In this document: positions 1 to 9,160 of the stretch, one piece after another
How positions within the stretch are numbered: position 1 is the first letter of the stretch
Layout of the letters: each line of letters begins with the position of its first letter
NCBI RefSeq assembly: GCF_016839145.1
Contig: NZ_CP069303.1
Span: forward strand, 2,914,001-2,978,000
Direction: 5' to 3'
DNA: 64,000 nt
From: Shinella sp. PSBB067
GTDB taxonomy: Bacteria > Pseudomonadota > Alphaproteobacteria > Rhizobiales > Rhizobiaceae
Program-made: the position numbers and the translations under genes
Notes under the pieces: model-generated
What the model was told of the DNA's origin: nothing
The model's database searches: none
Seen by the model: only the letters and a program-made list of their open reading frames with translations

Positions 1-1
1 C

Positions 2-430
2 CTTGCCGAACTGCTGAACGACGGCCGGCTGAAGCTCGCGCCGCCGGCCGCCGGCGGCCGCGTGACCTATCACGACCCCTGCTATCTCGGGCGCTACAAC
101 GGCGGCTTCGACGCCCCGCGCGATCTCATCGCCGCCGCCGGATACAGCCTGCACGAAATGCCGCGATGTCGCGAAAAATCCTTCTGCTGCGGCGCAGGCG
201 GCGGACGCATCTGGCAGAGCGACGACGGCGTCACGGAACGTCCCAGCGAAAACCGTATCCGCGAGGCACTCGGCCTCGACGACGTGGAACTCTTCGTCGT
301 CGCCTGCCCGAAGGACAAGGTCATGTACACGGCCGCGATCGACGCCCTCGGCGCTTCGGATCGGCTGAAGGTCATGGATGTCGCCGAACTGCTCATTCCG
401 GCCGAAGCGCCCGCGGGCGTCCGGCCATAA
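2..430 (+). CDS. DgcB-like Fe-S oxidoreductase, C-terminal part (5' end outside window)
   Basis: The reading frame is open from the window edge to a TAA at 428-430, so the gene is truncated on the left. The visible part carries the signatures of a cysteine-rich (CCG) domain of heterodisulfide-reductase-type proteins: VTYHDPCYLGR and SFCCGAGGGRIW, then a CPKD motif. In this family such domains bind a special iron-sulfur centre and take electrons from flavoproteins to quinone. It closely resembles residues 560-670 of the protein at 24666-27740, so the window holds two paralogues of a DgcB-type subunit. Unlike that paralogue it ends after the CCG domain and has no ETF part. What lies upstream cannot be seen. 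Confidence 0.8.
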   Translation, partial: LAELLNDGRLKLAPPAAGGRVTYHDPCYLGRYNGGFDAPRDLIAAAGYSLHEMPRCREKSFCCGAGGGRIWQSDDGVTERPSENRIREALGLDDVELFVVACPKDKVMYTAAIDALGASDRLKVMDVAELLIPAEAPAGVRP

Positions 431-520
431 GAACGACCGGCCCGCCAGGGCCGGCCTGCAACATGCGGCCGGGTGCCGCGGTTAAAAACGGGGCGGCGCC
501 CCGCATTTGGGAGCAAGCAC

Positions 521-1441
521 ATGTCTTATTCTAGAATCGGATTTGTCGGTATCGGCAAGATGGGCGCACCGATGGCGGGCCGCCTGATCGCGGCCGGATA
601 CGACGTCACCGTCCATGACCTCGACGCGCGGGCGGTGGCCGAACTGGTCGGTGCGGGGGCAAAGGCCGCAGCGAGCGCACGGGAGGTGGCCGATGCCGCC
701 GACGTCGTCTTCGCCAGCCTGCCGAGCCCGCAGATCCTGGAGACCGTCGCCCTCGGCGACAACGGCATCGCCGCCGGAAATGCCGTCAAGGTCTTCATCG
801 ACATCTCCACCACCGGCCCGCGCACCGCCGCGAAGATCGCCGACGGATTGAAGCCGCGCGGCATCGCCATGATCGACGCGCCGGTCAGCGGCGGCCTGAA
901 GGGCGCGCGCAACGGCACGCTCGCGGTCATGACATCAGGCCCCGCGACCGTCTTCGAGACCGTCCGCCCGATCCTCGAGAATTTCGGCAAGCTGTTCTTC
1001 ATGGGCGAGGTGCAGGGCGCGGCCCAGACGATGAAGCTCGCCAACAATCTCCTGGCCGCCGCCGCGCTGGCCGTTTCCTCCGAGGCGGTCGTCATGGGCG
1101 TCAAGGCGGGCCTCGACCCGAAGGTGATGCTCGACGTCATCAACGCCAGCAGCGGCCGCAACAGCGCGACGGAGGACAAGTTCCCGAAATCCGTGCTCCC
1201 GCGTACCTTCGATTTCGGCTTTGCCACCGGCCTGTCTTTCAAGGACGTGCGCCTGTGCCTGGAGGAGGCCGAGGCCATGGGCGTTCCGATGGTGGTCGGC
1301 AGCGCCGTCCGCCAGATGCTGAGCGTGACCAACCAGCTCTATGGACCGGACTCCGATTTCACCTCGATGGTGCGGGTCGTCGAGGGCTGGGCGCATGTCG
1401 AGGTCGGTTCACGCCGCGATCCCGTCGTGGAGGCAAGCTGA
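521..1441 (+). CDS. 3-hydroxyisobutyrate dehydrogenase family NAD(P)-dependent oxidoreductase
   Basis: About 306 residues, typical of the beta-hydroxyacid dehydrogenase family (3-hydroxyisobutyrate, tartronate semialdehyde, 6-phosphogluconate type). A Rossmann motif GFVGIGKMGAPMAG lies at the N-terminus, the substrate-binding signature DAPVSGG in the middle, and the catalytic lysine in GAAQTMKLANN. The ATG at 521 is chosen because it follows a GGGAGCAAG stretch and gives the family-typical N-terminus; an in-frame start at 473 would add 16 atypical residues. It lies 90 bp after the Fe-S gene and 3 bp before the lactonase-fold gene, suggesting one operon. The family reduces or oxidises short beta-hydroxy acids or semialdehydes; the substrate here is unknown. 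Confidence 0.85.
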   Translation: MSYSRIGFVGIGKMGAPMAGRLIAAGYDVTVHDLDARAVAELVGAGAKAAASAREVADAADVVFASLPSPQILETVALGDNGIAAGNAVKVFIDISTTGPRTAAKIADGLKPRGIAMIDAPVSGGLKGARNGTLAVMTSGPATVFETVRPILENFGKLFFMGEVQGAAQTMKLANNLLAAAALAVSSEAVVMGVKAGLDPKVMLDVINASSGRNSATEDKFPKSVLPRTFDFGFATGLSFKDVRLCLEEAEAMGVPMVVGSAVRQMLSVTNQLYGPDSDFTSMVRVVEGWAHVEVGSRRDPVVEAS

Positions 1442-1444
1442 TCC

Positions 1445-2233
1445 ATGAAGGACCCGCACCAGTACAAGGTCTATGCCATCCGCTACGGGCATTTCGAGCG
1501 GCGCTCGCCGGAGAACTTTCTCGGCGGGGATACCCACGACGTACCGATGCCGCTCGACTATTTCGTCTGGGCGATCGTCGGTCAGGAGCGCACCTTCATC
1601 GTCGATACGGGTTTCGACAAGCCGACGGGCGACAGGCGCGGCCGCTCCGTCGTGCGCCCGGTCGACGAGGGGCTGGCAATGCTCGGCATCGATCATAGGG
1701 CGGTCTCCGACGTCATCATCTCGCACATGCACTACGATCATTGCGGGAACCACCACCTCTTCCCGAACGCGACCTTCCATCTCCAGGACGCGGAGATGGA
1801 GTTCGCCACGGGACGCTGCATGTGCCACCACGCGATGCGCCATCCCTTCGAGGCGGAAGACGTGACGAAAATGGTCCGCCGCGTCTTCGACGGCAAGGTC
1901 TGCTTCCACGATCCGGAATCCGAGATCGCACCGGGCATCACCCTTCACAAGGTCGGCGGCCATTCCCGCGGCCTTCAGGTCGTACGCGTCGAGACGGAAA
2001 ACGGCGCGCTGGTCCTGGCGTCCGATGCGGCGCATTTCTATGCGAACATGGAGAAGGAAAAGCCGTTCCCCGTTTTCGACCGCCTGAGCGACGTGATCAT
2101 GGGCGTCGAGCGCATGAGGAGGCTCGCAAGCGCTCCCCGGCTCATCGTCCCCGGGCATGACCCCCTGATCCTGCAGCGGTTTGCCGGCGACACCGAGAGA
2201 CCCGGGATCGTCGATTTGACCCTGCCTCTGTGA
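1445..2233 (+). CDS. Metallo-beta-lactamase-fold hydrolase, N-acyl homoserine lactonase family
   Basis: 262 residues with the HxHxDH zinc motif (H94, H96, D98, H99), a downstream GGHSRG histidine, the bridging Asp in LASDAAH and a C-terminal PGHDP histidine. This is the full di-zinc ligand set of lactonases such as AttM/AiiB. Those enzymes open acyl-homoserine lactones, and AttM in Agrobacterium sits in a gamma-butyrolactone catabolic operon. Here the gene follows a hydroxyacid dehydrogenase by 3 bp, so opening a lactone metabolite in a catabolic pathway is at least as likely as quorum quenching. No signal peptide is seen, so it is probably cytoplasmic. Confidence 0.82.
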   Translation: MKDPHQYKVYAIRYGHFERRSPENFLGGDTHDVPMPLDYFVWAIVGQERTFIVDTGFDKPTGDRRGRSVVRPVDEGLAMLGIDHRAVSDVIISHMHYDHCGNHHLFPNATFHLQDAEMEFATGRCMCHHAMRHPFEAEDVTKMVRRVFDGKVCFHDPESEIAPGITLHKVGGHSRGLQVVRVETENGALVLASDAAHFYANMEKEKPFPVFDRLSDVIMGVERMRRLASAPRLIVPGHDPLILQRFAGDTERPGIVDLTLPL

Positions 2234-2370
2234 AGCAGGCCGTGCAACCGAGCTTCGTCATCTGACTTTTCGCCCTCGGCCCGGGGGCTCCGGCATCAAG
2301 CCCGCCGACCTGGCGCGCCATGCGCGGGCGCCGGCAGACCACGGTTATCGCCGCAGGCGACACCCCTCCG

Positions 2371-3186
2371 TCATGCCCTTTCCCGATTGCGATTGACGCG
2401 GGCGATGAAGGCGCGTGTGCGCTCCTGCAGCGGATTGGAAAGCACCACGTCGGGCGCGCCGGCCTCGACGATCTGGCCGCGGTCCATGAAGACCACGGTA
2501 TCGGCGACGTCGCGCGCGAATTCCATTTCATGGGTCACGACGACCATTGTCTGGCCCTCGCTTGCAAGTGAGATCATGACCTCGAGCACCTCGTCGACGA
2601 GCTCCGGGTCGAGTGCGGACGTCGGCTCGTCGAAAAGCAGAAGGCGCGGACGAACGGCGAGTGCGCGGGCAATCGCCACGCGCTGCTTCTGCCCGCCGGA
2701 GAGCTGCTGCGGATAGGCTCCTTCCTTGCCGGAAAGGCCGACGCGTTCGAGCAGCTCGCGCGCATGCGCCTCGGCCTTCGCGCGCGGCTCCTTCTTCACA
2801 TGGATCGGCGCTTCCGTGATGTTCTCCAGGACGGACATGTGCGGAAAGAGATTGAAATGCTGGAAAACCATCGCGGTATCGGCGCGCGTGGCCGAGGCCT
2901 GGCGGTCGTGCAGCTCATACAGCCTTCCGTTATGCTCGCGGTAACCGACCAGTTGCCCGTTCACGTAGATGCGGCCCTTCTGGACCTTTTCCAGATAGTT
3001 GATGCACCGGATCAGCGTGCTCTTGCCCGCGCCCGACGGGCCGATCAGGCAGCAGACCTTTCCGGGATCGACGACGAGGTTTATGCCGCTCAGCACCTCC
3101 AGGGTGCCGTAGCGCTTGTGGACGTTCTCGATGCGGACCATCGGCTCGGTGCCGGAGACCGCTTTGCCTGGATCGAGTGCTGTCAC
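2371..3186 (-). CDS. Polar amino acid ABC transporter, ATP-binding protein
   Basis: 271 residues from a GTG whose first bases overlap the stop of the upstream permease (GTGA, 3183-3186). Walker A GPSGAGKST, the Q-loop MVFQHFNLFPHM, signature LSGGQKQR and Walker B LLLFDEPTSALDPE are all intact, as is the switch histidine in VVTHEMEFA. The GlnQ/HisP-type sequence matches the permease and binding protein in the same operon. It powers import of an amino acid or related compound. It ends convergently with the lactonase-fold gene; the 137-bp gap between them shows no clear T-tailed terminator. Confidence 0.92.
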   Translation of the reverse strand: MTALDPGKAVSGTEPMVRIENVHKRYGTLEVLSGINLVVDPGKVCCLIGPSGAGKSTLIRCINYLEKVQKGRIYVNGQLVGYREHNGRLYELHDRQASATRADTAMVFQHFNLFPHMSVLENITEAPIHVKKEPRAKAEAHARELLERVGLSGKEGAYPQQLSGGQKQRVAIARALAVRPRLLLFDEPTSALDPELVDEVLEVMISLASEGQTMVVVTHEMEFARDVADTVVFMDRGQIVEAGAPDVVLSNPLQERTRAFIARVNRNRERA

Positions 3187-4070
3187 GTCGTCTCCTTTCT
3201 TCTGGCGCGCAGGAGGCCGAACAGCGCATCCGGCTGGTTGGAGCGGTGGCCACGACCGTAGTGCTTCTCGATCATCCTCTGGATGGAGGTCAGGATCGTC
3301 GCCGCCGCGAGATACCAGATCGATGCGACGATCAGCAGCGGAATGGTCTGCAGCGTCCGGCCATAGATGCCCTGCACGGAATAGAGCAGGTCCGAGATCG
3401 ACAGCACGCTGACCAGCGAGGTCGCCTTCAGCATGCCGATGACCTCGTTCCCGGTCGGCGGAACGATGACGCGCAGCGCCTGGGGAATGATGATACGGCG
3501 CAGCGTGTGGGCGGGCGACATTCCAAGCGATTGTGCCGCCTCGCGCTGCCCCGGATCGACCGAAATAAGACCGCCGCGCACGATTTCCGCCATATAGGCC
3601 CCTTCGTTGAGCCCGAGGCCCAACAGCGCGGCGGCCAGCGGCGTGATGATGTCGTTCGTCGGAATGCTGAGAATCGACCCGAAGACCGGCAGGCCGATGT
3701 CGATGGTGGGGTAGAGCGCGGCGAGATTGTACCAGAAGATCAACTGGACCAGCAGCGGAACGCCCCGGAAGAGCCAGATGTAGAGCGCGGCCACGGTCGC
3801 CAGCACCGGGTTCGCGGACTGGCGCATCAAGGCGGCGATGATCCCGAGCACGATGCCGATCGTCATCGCGGCGGCCGTCAGGCCGATGGTCCAGGCAAAC
3901 CCTTTCAGGATCGTCGCGGCCGTCATGTACTTCAGCACGACAGGCCACTGATAACCCGGGTTCTGCAGCATGGAGGCGACGATGAAGCCTGCGATGGCGA
4001 TGCAGATCAGCGCCGCGATCCAGCGGCCGGGATACCGGGCCGGGACAATGTCATCCTGATGGTCTGTCAT
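3183..4070 (-). CDS. Polar amino acid ABC transporter, permease
   Basis: 295 residues of the HisM/GlnP family. An N-terminal membrane segment is at about residues 18-36, and several further helices follow. The EAA loop that docks the ATPase reads EAAQSLGMSPAHTLRRI. No partner permease gene is present, so a homodimer is likely. The start at 4070 lies 24 bp after the aminotransferase stop and the stop overlaps the ATPase start, so the three genes are translationally linked. The gene order indicates import of the compound that the aminotransferase, aldehyde dehydrogenase and oxidase process. Confidence 0.9.
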   Translation of the reverse strand: MTDHQDDIVPARYPGRWIAALICIAIAGFIVASMLQNPGYQWPVVLKYMTAATILKGFAWTIGLTAAAMTIGIVLGIIAALMRQSANPVLATVAALYIWLFRGVPLLVQLIFWYNLAALYPTIDIGLPVFGSILSIPTNDIITPLAAALLGLGLNEGAYMAEIVRGGLISVDPGQREAAQSLGMSPAHTLRRIIIPQALRVIVPPTGNEVIGMLKATSLVSVLSISDLLYSVQGIYGRTLQTIPLLIVASIWYLAAATILTSIQRMIEKHYGRGHRSNQPDALFGLLRARRKETT

Positions 4071-4094
4071 TCGCTTCTGCGGCCTTTCGATCGT

Positions 4095-5351
4095 TCAGTT
4101 CAACACGTCGGCGAGACATTCGTCCCATATCAGGATGGCCCGGTCGATCTCGCCCTCGGTAATGACGAGCGGGGGGATCATGCGGATGATGTGGCCATAC
4201 GGGCCACAGGTCAGAAGGATCATGTTCCGCTTGAGCGCGGCGGCCCGGACCGCCTGGGCCAGTTCGGGCGCGGGCGCGCGGTCTCGTCCGGAGAACTCCG
4301 TCGCCTGCATCAGGCCGAGGCCGCGGACTTCGCCGATCGCCTGGTAACGCTGGCCCGCGGCCTCCAGCCCCGTCCGCAGACGGCGCCCCATCTCGGCGGC
4401 GCGCGTGACGAGACCCTCCTCCTCGATGACGTCGAGCGTGGCGATCGCGGCGGCGCAGGCGACGACATTCGCGGAATAGGTTCCGCCCTGCGAGCCCGGC
4501 AGGGCGGACGCCATGATCTCGCTCCGCGCGGCGATGCCCGACAGCGGCAGGCCGCTTGCGATCCCCTTGGCGAAGACGAGGATGTCCGGCTCCAGGCCGA
4601 AATGCTCGCAGGCCCAGAACCGGCCGGTGCGGGCCGCGCCGCACTGCACCTCGTCCGCGATGAGCACGATGCCGTGGCGGCTGGCGCGCTCCCTGAGACC
4701 GGAGAAGAATGCCGTCGATCCGGGCATGTAGCCGGCCTCGCCCTGGACGGGTTCGACGAGAATGGCCGCCGTATCCTCCGGCGAGGTCACAGTCGCGAGG
4801 ATATGGTCGAGCTCGCTGAGGCAGAAGGCGTCCGCCGTCTCCTGATCCCAGCCGTACCGGTAGGGATGCGGGAACGGCGCGATGACGACGCCGGGCGGAA
4901 GCGCGCCAGAGCGGGCCGAGCGGAACCGCGCGCCCGATGTCGTCAGCGCGGCCGAACCGAGCGTGCGGCCGTGGAATCCGTTCTGGAAGACGATGACATT
5001 CTGCCGGTTCGTATGGTTGCGCGCGAGACGGACGGCCGCTTCGACGGCTTCCGCGCCGGAATTGGCGAAGAAGAAGGCGTCCAGGCCCCGCGGCATCGTC
5101 CTGCCGAGCCTGTCCATGAGGGGTTGGAGCTTGTCATGGCGGAAGATGCCGTACTGGCCGTGCATCATCTGGCCGAGCTGCGCCTGCGCCGCGGCGACCA
5201 CCCTGGGATGGCAGTGTCCCGTCGCGGTGACGCCGATGCCGGACGTCATGTCGAGATAGGCATCCCCGTTCTGGTCGAAGACCTCGCACCCTTTCGCGCG
5301 TGACACCTCGAGCGGCGTGGCCTGCTGAAGAGCCGGGGAAAGATGAAACAT
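4095..5351 (-). CDS. Class III pyridoxal-phosphate aminotransferase (4-aminobutyrate / omega-amino acid type)
   Basis: 418 residues of fold-type I, class III. The PLP-binding lysine is K262 in VFAKGIASG, the ring-nitrogen aspartate is D233 in IADEVQCG, and the cofactor phosphate loop reads SGAEAVE. The family moves an amino group from omega-amino acids, ornithine derivatives or diamines to a keto acid, giving a semialdehyde. A semialdehyde product suits the aldehyde dehydrogenase in the same operon. It lies between the ABC permease (24 bp) and the binding protein (70 bp), an arrangement that pairs uptake with the first transamination. The substrate cannot be read from the sequence. Confidence 0.88.
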   Translation of the reverse strand: MFHLSPALQQATPLEVSRAKGCEVFDQNGDAYLDMTSGIGVTATGHCHPRVVAAAQAQLGQMMHGQYGIFRHDKLQPLMDRLGRTMPRGLDAFFFANSGAEAVEAAVRLARNHTNRQNVIVFQNGFHGRTLGSAALTTSGARFRSARSGALPPGVVIAPFPHPYRYGWDQETADAFCLSELDHILATVTSPEDTAAILVEPVQGEAGYMPGSTAFFSGLRERASRHGIVLIADEVQCGAARTGRFWACEHFGLEPDILVFAKGIASGLPLSGIAARSEIMASALPGSQGGTYSANVVACAAAIATLDVIEEEGLVTRAAEMGRRLRTGLEAAGQRYQAIGEVRGLGLMQATEFSGRDRAPAPELAQAVRAAALKRNMILLTCGPYGHIIRMIPPLVITEGEIDRAILIWDECLADVLN

Positions 5352-5421
5352 GGGACGATCCTCGATGCTGGACGAAAGACGGTGTCCCGGCGAAACGCCG
5401 GGACGGGCTGTGTGGATGGTG

Positions 5422-6282
5422 TCAGGAAGCCTGGTTTTTCAGCGGCTTGTCGATCCCGCCGTCGACGATGCCCCACTTCTCGAGGATTTCCTTGTATTTG
5501 CCGCTTTCCATGAGGACGGCCATCGCGTCGAAGAGCGGCTGGTAGAGCGGCGAGTTCTTCGGCACGGCGATGCCGTAGTAGGGCCGGTCGTTATAGACCG
5601 TGAAGCCGACATTGCTGAGCTGCCCGCCGAGCTGCTGCGCCGAGTAGCCATTGGTCGCGCCGTCGCCCGAAACGGAATCGACGCGGCCGGAAGTCAGCGC
5701 CAGAACGGCATCGTTCTGCGTCGGGTAGGCGCTGACCTGGATTGCCGGCTTGCCCATGTCGACGCAGGCCTTGCTGCTCTCTTCGGCCTGGCTTTCCGAT
5801 GCCGTGCCCTTCAGCGCGCCGACCTTCGTGCCGCAGATGTCTTCCAGCTTTTCCGGAGCCTTGCCGCCTGCCTTGATGAGGAAGGACGTGCCGCCGCGGT
5901 AGTAGTCGATGAAATCGACCGTCTCCTGGCGCTTGGCGTAGTCGCCGATCGACGAGACGCCGATGTCGTAGCGCTTCGACTGCAGGCCCGGCATGATGTT
6001 CGAGAACTCAGTGGCATTGTTGACGATATTCACGCCCAGGATCGTCCCGAGCGCGGCGGAGATTTCGATGTCCGCCCCGACCAGCGCGTTGTTCTCGTCG
6101 AGGAATTCGAACGGCGGGTAGTCCGTCGCCGTCGCGGCATTGATGACGCCGGCCTGCTTGAAATTGTCCGGAAGCGCTTCGTGGATCTTGTCCGAACGGG
6201 TGAGGTCGGCTGCAAGCACAAAACCTGCCGATACGAGAAGAAGCGCTGCGCCGAGCGACGTGACCCTGATTTTCCTGGTCAT
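5422..6282 (-). CDS. Amino acid ABC transporter, periplasmic substrate-binding protein
   Basis: 286 residues. The ATG at 6282 follows AAGGGGAACAAA and begins a clear signal peptide: basic MTRKIR, a hydrophobic core of about 15 residues, then a cleavage site near VLAAD. An upstream in-frame start at 6357 would bury this signal sequence and is rejected. The mature part is a SBP_bac_3 fold with PPFEFLDENN near the N-terminus, as in glutamine/arginine/opine-type binding proteins. It would deliver substrate to the permease/ATPase at 2371-4070. It sits 170 bp downstream of the aldehyde dehydrogenase gene, which leaves room for an internal promoter. Confidence 0.9.
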   Translation of the reverse strand: MTRKIRVTSLGAALLLVSAGFVLAADLTRSDKIHEALPDNFKQAGVINAATATDYPPFEFLDENNALVGADIEISAALGTILGVNIVNNATEFSNIMPGLQSKRYDIGVSSIGDYAKRQETVDFIDYYRGGTSFLIKAGGKAPEKLEDICGTKVGALKGTASESQAEESSKACVDMGKPAIQVSAYPTQNDAVLALTSGRVDSVSGDGATNGYSAQQLGGQLSNVGFTVYNDRPYYGIAVPKNSPLYQPLFDAMAVLMESGKYKEILEKWGIVDGGIDKPLKNQAS

Positions 6283-6452
6283 TTTGTTCCCCTTGTGTGG
6301 TGTGCCGAGAAATTCGGCATGGGTAATTTGTGACGTGTACTGTGCCGGGCGGGCCAATAGTAATTTGGTGCAAACCTATAGCTTGGACTTATGACCTTCG
6401 GACGATGCCGGAAATGCGAGGCCCGCCATGGCGTTTCCGGCACTGCGATCTT

Positions 6453-7922
6453 CTATTGGAGAGCGATGAGAACGCTCTTGCTTTTCCGGTTGGCGAGGTA
6501 GGCATCGCGACCGAGATCCTTGCCGAACCCCGACTTCTTGTAGCCTCCGGTCGGCAGAATATGGTCGCGCGAGCGATTGTAGCGGTTGATCCAGACGGTG
6601 CCGGCCTGCAGCGACCGGCTCAGCCGCAGCGCCCGCGACAGGTCCTTCGTATAGAGGCCCGCCGCAAGGCCATATTGCGGATGATCGGCGAGGGCCACCG
6701 CCTCTTCCTCGGTGTCGAAGGTCTGCATCGTCAGCACGGGGCCGAAGATTTCCTCGACGATCGCCGGTGACGAGGAACCGATGCTGGAGAGCAGGGTCGG
6801 CGCATAGAAATAGCCGGCTTGCTCCAGCCTGCCGCCGCCGAGCATGCACTCGCCGCCACCGGCAATGGCTGCCTTGACGATACGGTCGATCCGCTCGATC
6901 TGTCGCTGCGAGATTATGGGGGAGTACTTCGATGCCGCGTCCCATGTGGGGCCGGGCGTCACCGCCCGCATATGCGAGGCGATCGCATCGCCGAGGCGCT
7001 CCGCGATCGTCCGTTCCACGATCAGGCGCGAGCCGGCGACGCAGGCCTGCCCGGCATTGCTGAGAATGCCGTTGGCGATCGCGGATGCGGCCCCTTCGAG
7101 ATCGGCGTCGGCAAACACGATCTGCGGGCTCTTTCCGCCAAGCTCCAGCGTCATCGGCTTGACGCCGGTTCGGGCGATATTGGCCATGATCGCCGATCCG
7201 GCTGCGGTGGATCCCGTAAAACTCACTTTCGCGATGTCGGGATGCCCGGTGATGGCGTTGCCCGTCGTCTCGCCGTCCCCGAGCACGATGTTGAGGAGGC
7301 CGTCGGGCAGGCCGGCCCGTGTGGCGAGTTCCGCCATGTAGAGCGTGGAGAACGGTGTCATTTCCGACGGCTTCAGCACGACGGCATTGCCGGCCGCCAG
7401 AGCCGGGCCGATCTTCCACCCCGCCATGTTGATCGGAAAATTCCAGGGCGTGATGGCGCCGACGACGCCATAGGGTTCCGTGAGGATCATGCCGAAGCTG
7501 GCATCGTCGGTCGGCACGACCGTACCGTCTTCCTTGTCGGCGAACTCCGCGAAGAAACGGATCTGCTCCGCGGTGATCGCAATGTCCCCCTGCCCGAGCT
7601 GCCCGACCGGGCGCGTCGAATAGGCCGCTTCCAGCATGGCCAGCGTCCCGGCCTCCGCCTCGATCAGGTCGGCCCAGCGCTGTAGGACCTTCGATCGCTC
7701 GCGCGGCCGGATGCCGCCCCAGTTGGAGGTCTTGAGCGCCGCCTTCGCCGTCTGGACGGCCCTGTCGACCATACCGGCATCCGCGACCGGACAGGCGGCG
7801 GCCACCTTGCCGTCGGAGGGCCGCGTGACGTCGATGACCCCGTCGGCGGGCGCATAGGCGCCTCCGATATAATGCCCGATTGTCGGCGACACGTCGTCCG
7901 GATTGAAACTCTTGCTCATCAC
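6453..7922 (-). CDS. NAD(P)-dependent aldehyde dehydrogenase
   Basis: 489 residues, standard length for the ALDH superfamily. Catalytic residues are in place: N161 in TPWNFP, E260 in TLELGGKSP and the nucleophile C294 in NAGQACVAGSR. It oxidises an aldehyde to the acid. The operon also encodes an aminotransferase and an amino acid oxidase, both of which yield aldehydes or keto acids, so the substrate is probably a semialdehyde. The gene begins with two ATGs at 7922 and 7919; either could be used. It starts 6 bp after the oxidase stop, so the two are cotranscribed. Confidence 0.92.
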   Translation of the reverse strand: MMSKSFNPDDVSPTIGHYIGGAYAPADGVIDVTRPSDGKVAAACPVADAGMVDRAVQTAKAALKTSNWGGIRPRERSKVLQRWADLIEAEAGTLAMLEAAYSTRPVGQLGQGDIAITAEQIRFFAEFADKEDGTVVPTDDASFGMILTEPYGVVGAITPWNFPINMAGWKIGPALAAGNAVVLKPSEMTPFSTLYMAELATRAGLPDGLLNIVLGDGETTGNAITGHPDIAKVSFTGSTAAGSAIMANIARTGVKPMTLELGGKSPQIVFADADLEGAASAIANGILSNAGQACVAGSRLIVERTIAERLGDAIASHMRAVTPGPTWDAASKYSPIISQRQIERIDRIVKAAIAGGGECMLGGGRLEQAGYFYAPTLLSSIGSSSPAIVEEIFGPVLTMQTFDTEEEAVALADHPQYGLAAGLYTKDLSRALRLSRSLQAGTVWINRYNRSRDHILPTGGYKKSGFGKDLGRDAYLANRKSKSVLIALQ

Positions 7923-7928
7923 CCTGTC

Positions 7929-9080
7929 CTATCGTTCCATTCCCTGCGCGCCATCGCAAGCCCCATCCCGGCGGCCGGCAAATCGTCCGACCCTGAACTC
8001 GTCCAGCGACAGATCGGTCCTGCCGGTATCGATCATCTCCGCCATGACGTCTCCCACGCCCGGCCCGAGCTGGAAACCGTGGCCGCAGAATCCGAAGGCA
8101 TGGAAAAGCCCCTGCGTCGTGGCCGATCGGCCCATGACCGGAAGCCCGTCGCCGATATAGCCTTCGCAGCCCGACCAGGTGCGGATGACGCAGACGTTTT
8201 CAAGCGCCGGCAGGATCGGAAGCAGGGAGCGCAACTGCCCGGGCAATCGGGCGGGATCGGCCCTGGCGTAGCCCGTCTCGATGCAGGCCTCCGTGCGCCC
8301 CGCGCCCCCGCCGAAGACGATGTTGCCGCGCTCCACCTGCCGGAGGTAGCCCCCGCCATGGTCATGGGCCCAGACACCGACGACGGGGACGACGCGATAG
8401 GGCAACGGCTCGGTCACGCCCATCTGCGGGCCCCTGGCGACGATGGGCACGCTTTCGCCGAACTGCTCGGCGATCCGCGCGCCCCAGGCGCCGGCCGCGT
8501 TCAGCAGGACCTGCGCTGAATAACGCCCCTTCGACGTGACGACCTCGAAGCTCGAGCCGGTCCTGTTTATCGCGCCGACGCCGACCTCTTCGACGATCTC
8601 GGCCCCGAGGCGGCGTGCCGCATCGGCGAAGGCCGGAGCGATGAGACGTGGATTGGCGCTGCCGTCCCGCGGGGAGAAGGATGCAGCGACCGCGTCCGTT
8701 CCAAGGCCCGGAAACCGCCTCCTGAAGTCCCTCGGCTCCAGTTCTTCCAGATCGAGCCCCCACGGCCTGGCGGCTTTTGCAAACGCGCGCATCTCGTCGA
8801 CGGCCTTCTGCGTGAAGGCGAAACGGAGGTGGCCCGTCGCACGAAACTCGACGTCGCGGCCGAGCAGCTTGGCCGCCTGTCCCCACAATTGCAGGGAACG
8901 GGCGGCGAGCGGAAGCTGGGGCAGGTAGCGGCCGCTGCGCCGGATGTTGCCGAAGGAGGCGACGGTCGCGCCCGTGCCGACACGGTTGCGCTCGATCAGC
9001 GTGACCCGGACCCCGCGCCGGGCGAGGAAAAAGGTCGACGCGGCTCCCATCAGCCCGCCGCCCAGAACGATTGCATCCAT
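7929..9080 (-). CDS. FAD-dependent oxidoreductase, DAO family (amino acid / sarcosine oxidase type)
   Basis: 383 residues of the D-amino-acid-oxidase superfamily, which includes sarcosine oxidase, glycine oxidase and the HcnC / opine oxidase subunit. The dinucleotide-binding motif at residues 4-12 reads VLGGGLMGA, and a C-terminal FAD signature GHGFQLGPGVG is present. Members oxidise secondary or D-amino acids, with N-demethylation in the case of N-methyl substrates. It is the first gene of a leftward operon, and a 215-bp divergent promoter separates it from hyuA. HcnA-like and HcnB-like partners are encoded at 13375-15062, so it may be the third subunit of an HcnABC-like dehydrogenase or a free-standing oxidase. 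Confidence 0.85.
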   Translation of the reverse strand: MDAIVLGGGLMGAASTFFLARRGVRVTLIERNRVGTGATVASFGNIRRSGRYLPQLPLAARSLQLWGQAAKLLGRDVEFRATGHLRFAFTQKAVDEMRAFAKAARPWGLDLEELEPRDFRRRFPGLGTDAVAASFSPRDGSANPRLIAPAFADAARRLGAEIVEEVGVGAINRTGSSFEVVTSKGRYSAQVLLNAAGAWGARIAEQFGESVPIVARGPQMGVTEPLPYRVVPVVGVWAHDHGGGYLRQVERGNIVFGGGAGRTEACIETGYARADPARLPGQLRSLLPILPALENVCVIRTWSGCEGYIGDGLPVMGRSATTQGLFHAFGFCGHGFQLGPGVGDVMAEMIDTGRTDLSLDEFRVGRFAGRRDGACDGAQGMER

Positions 9081-9160
9081 CCTACATATCCAGTCCTGCG
9101 CTCTGTCGCTCGCACAGCCTCCCGATTTCGAAGGTGGGTGTCAAAGTCGGGTTTCGTCCG

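Noticed and set aside
467..510. GGGGCGGCGCCCC-type repeat before the gene at 521
   Set aside because: It resembles the hairpin at 24617 but is a short GC palindrome without loop or T-run; too likely by chance in this base composition.
3177..5303. 708-codon open frame on the plus strand
   Set aside because: It lies antisense to the permease and aminotransferase genes, is rich in Arg/Gly/Asp and matches no family. Long antisense frames are usual in GC-rich DNA.
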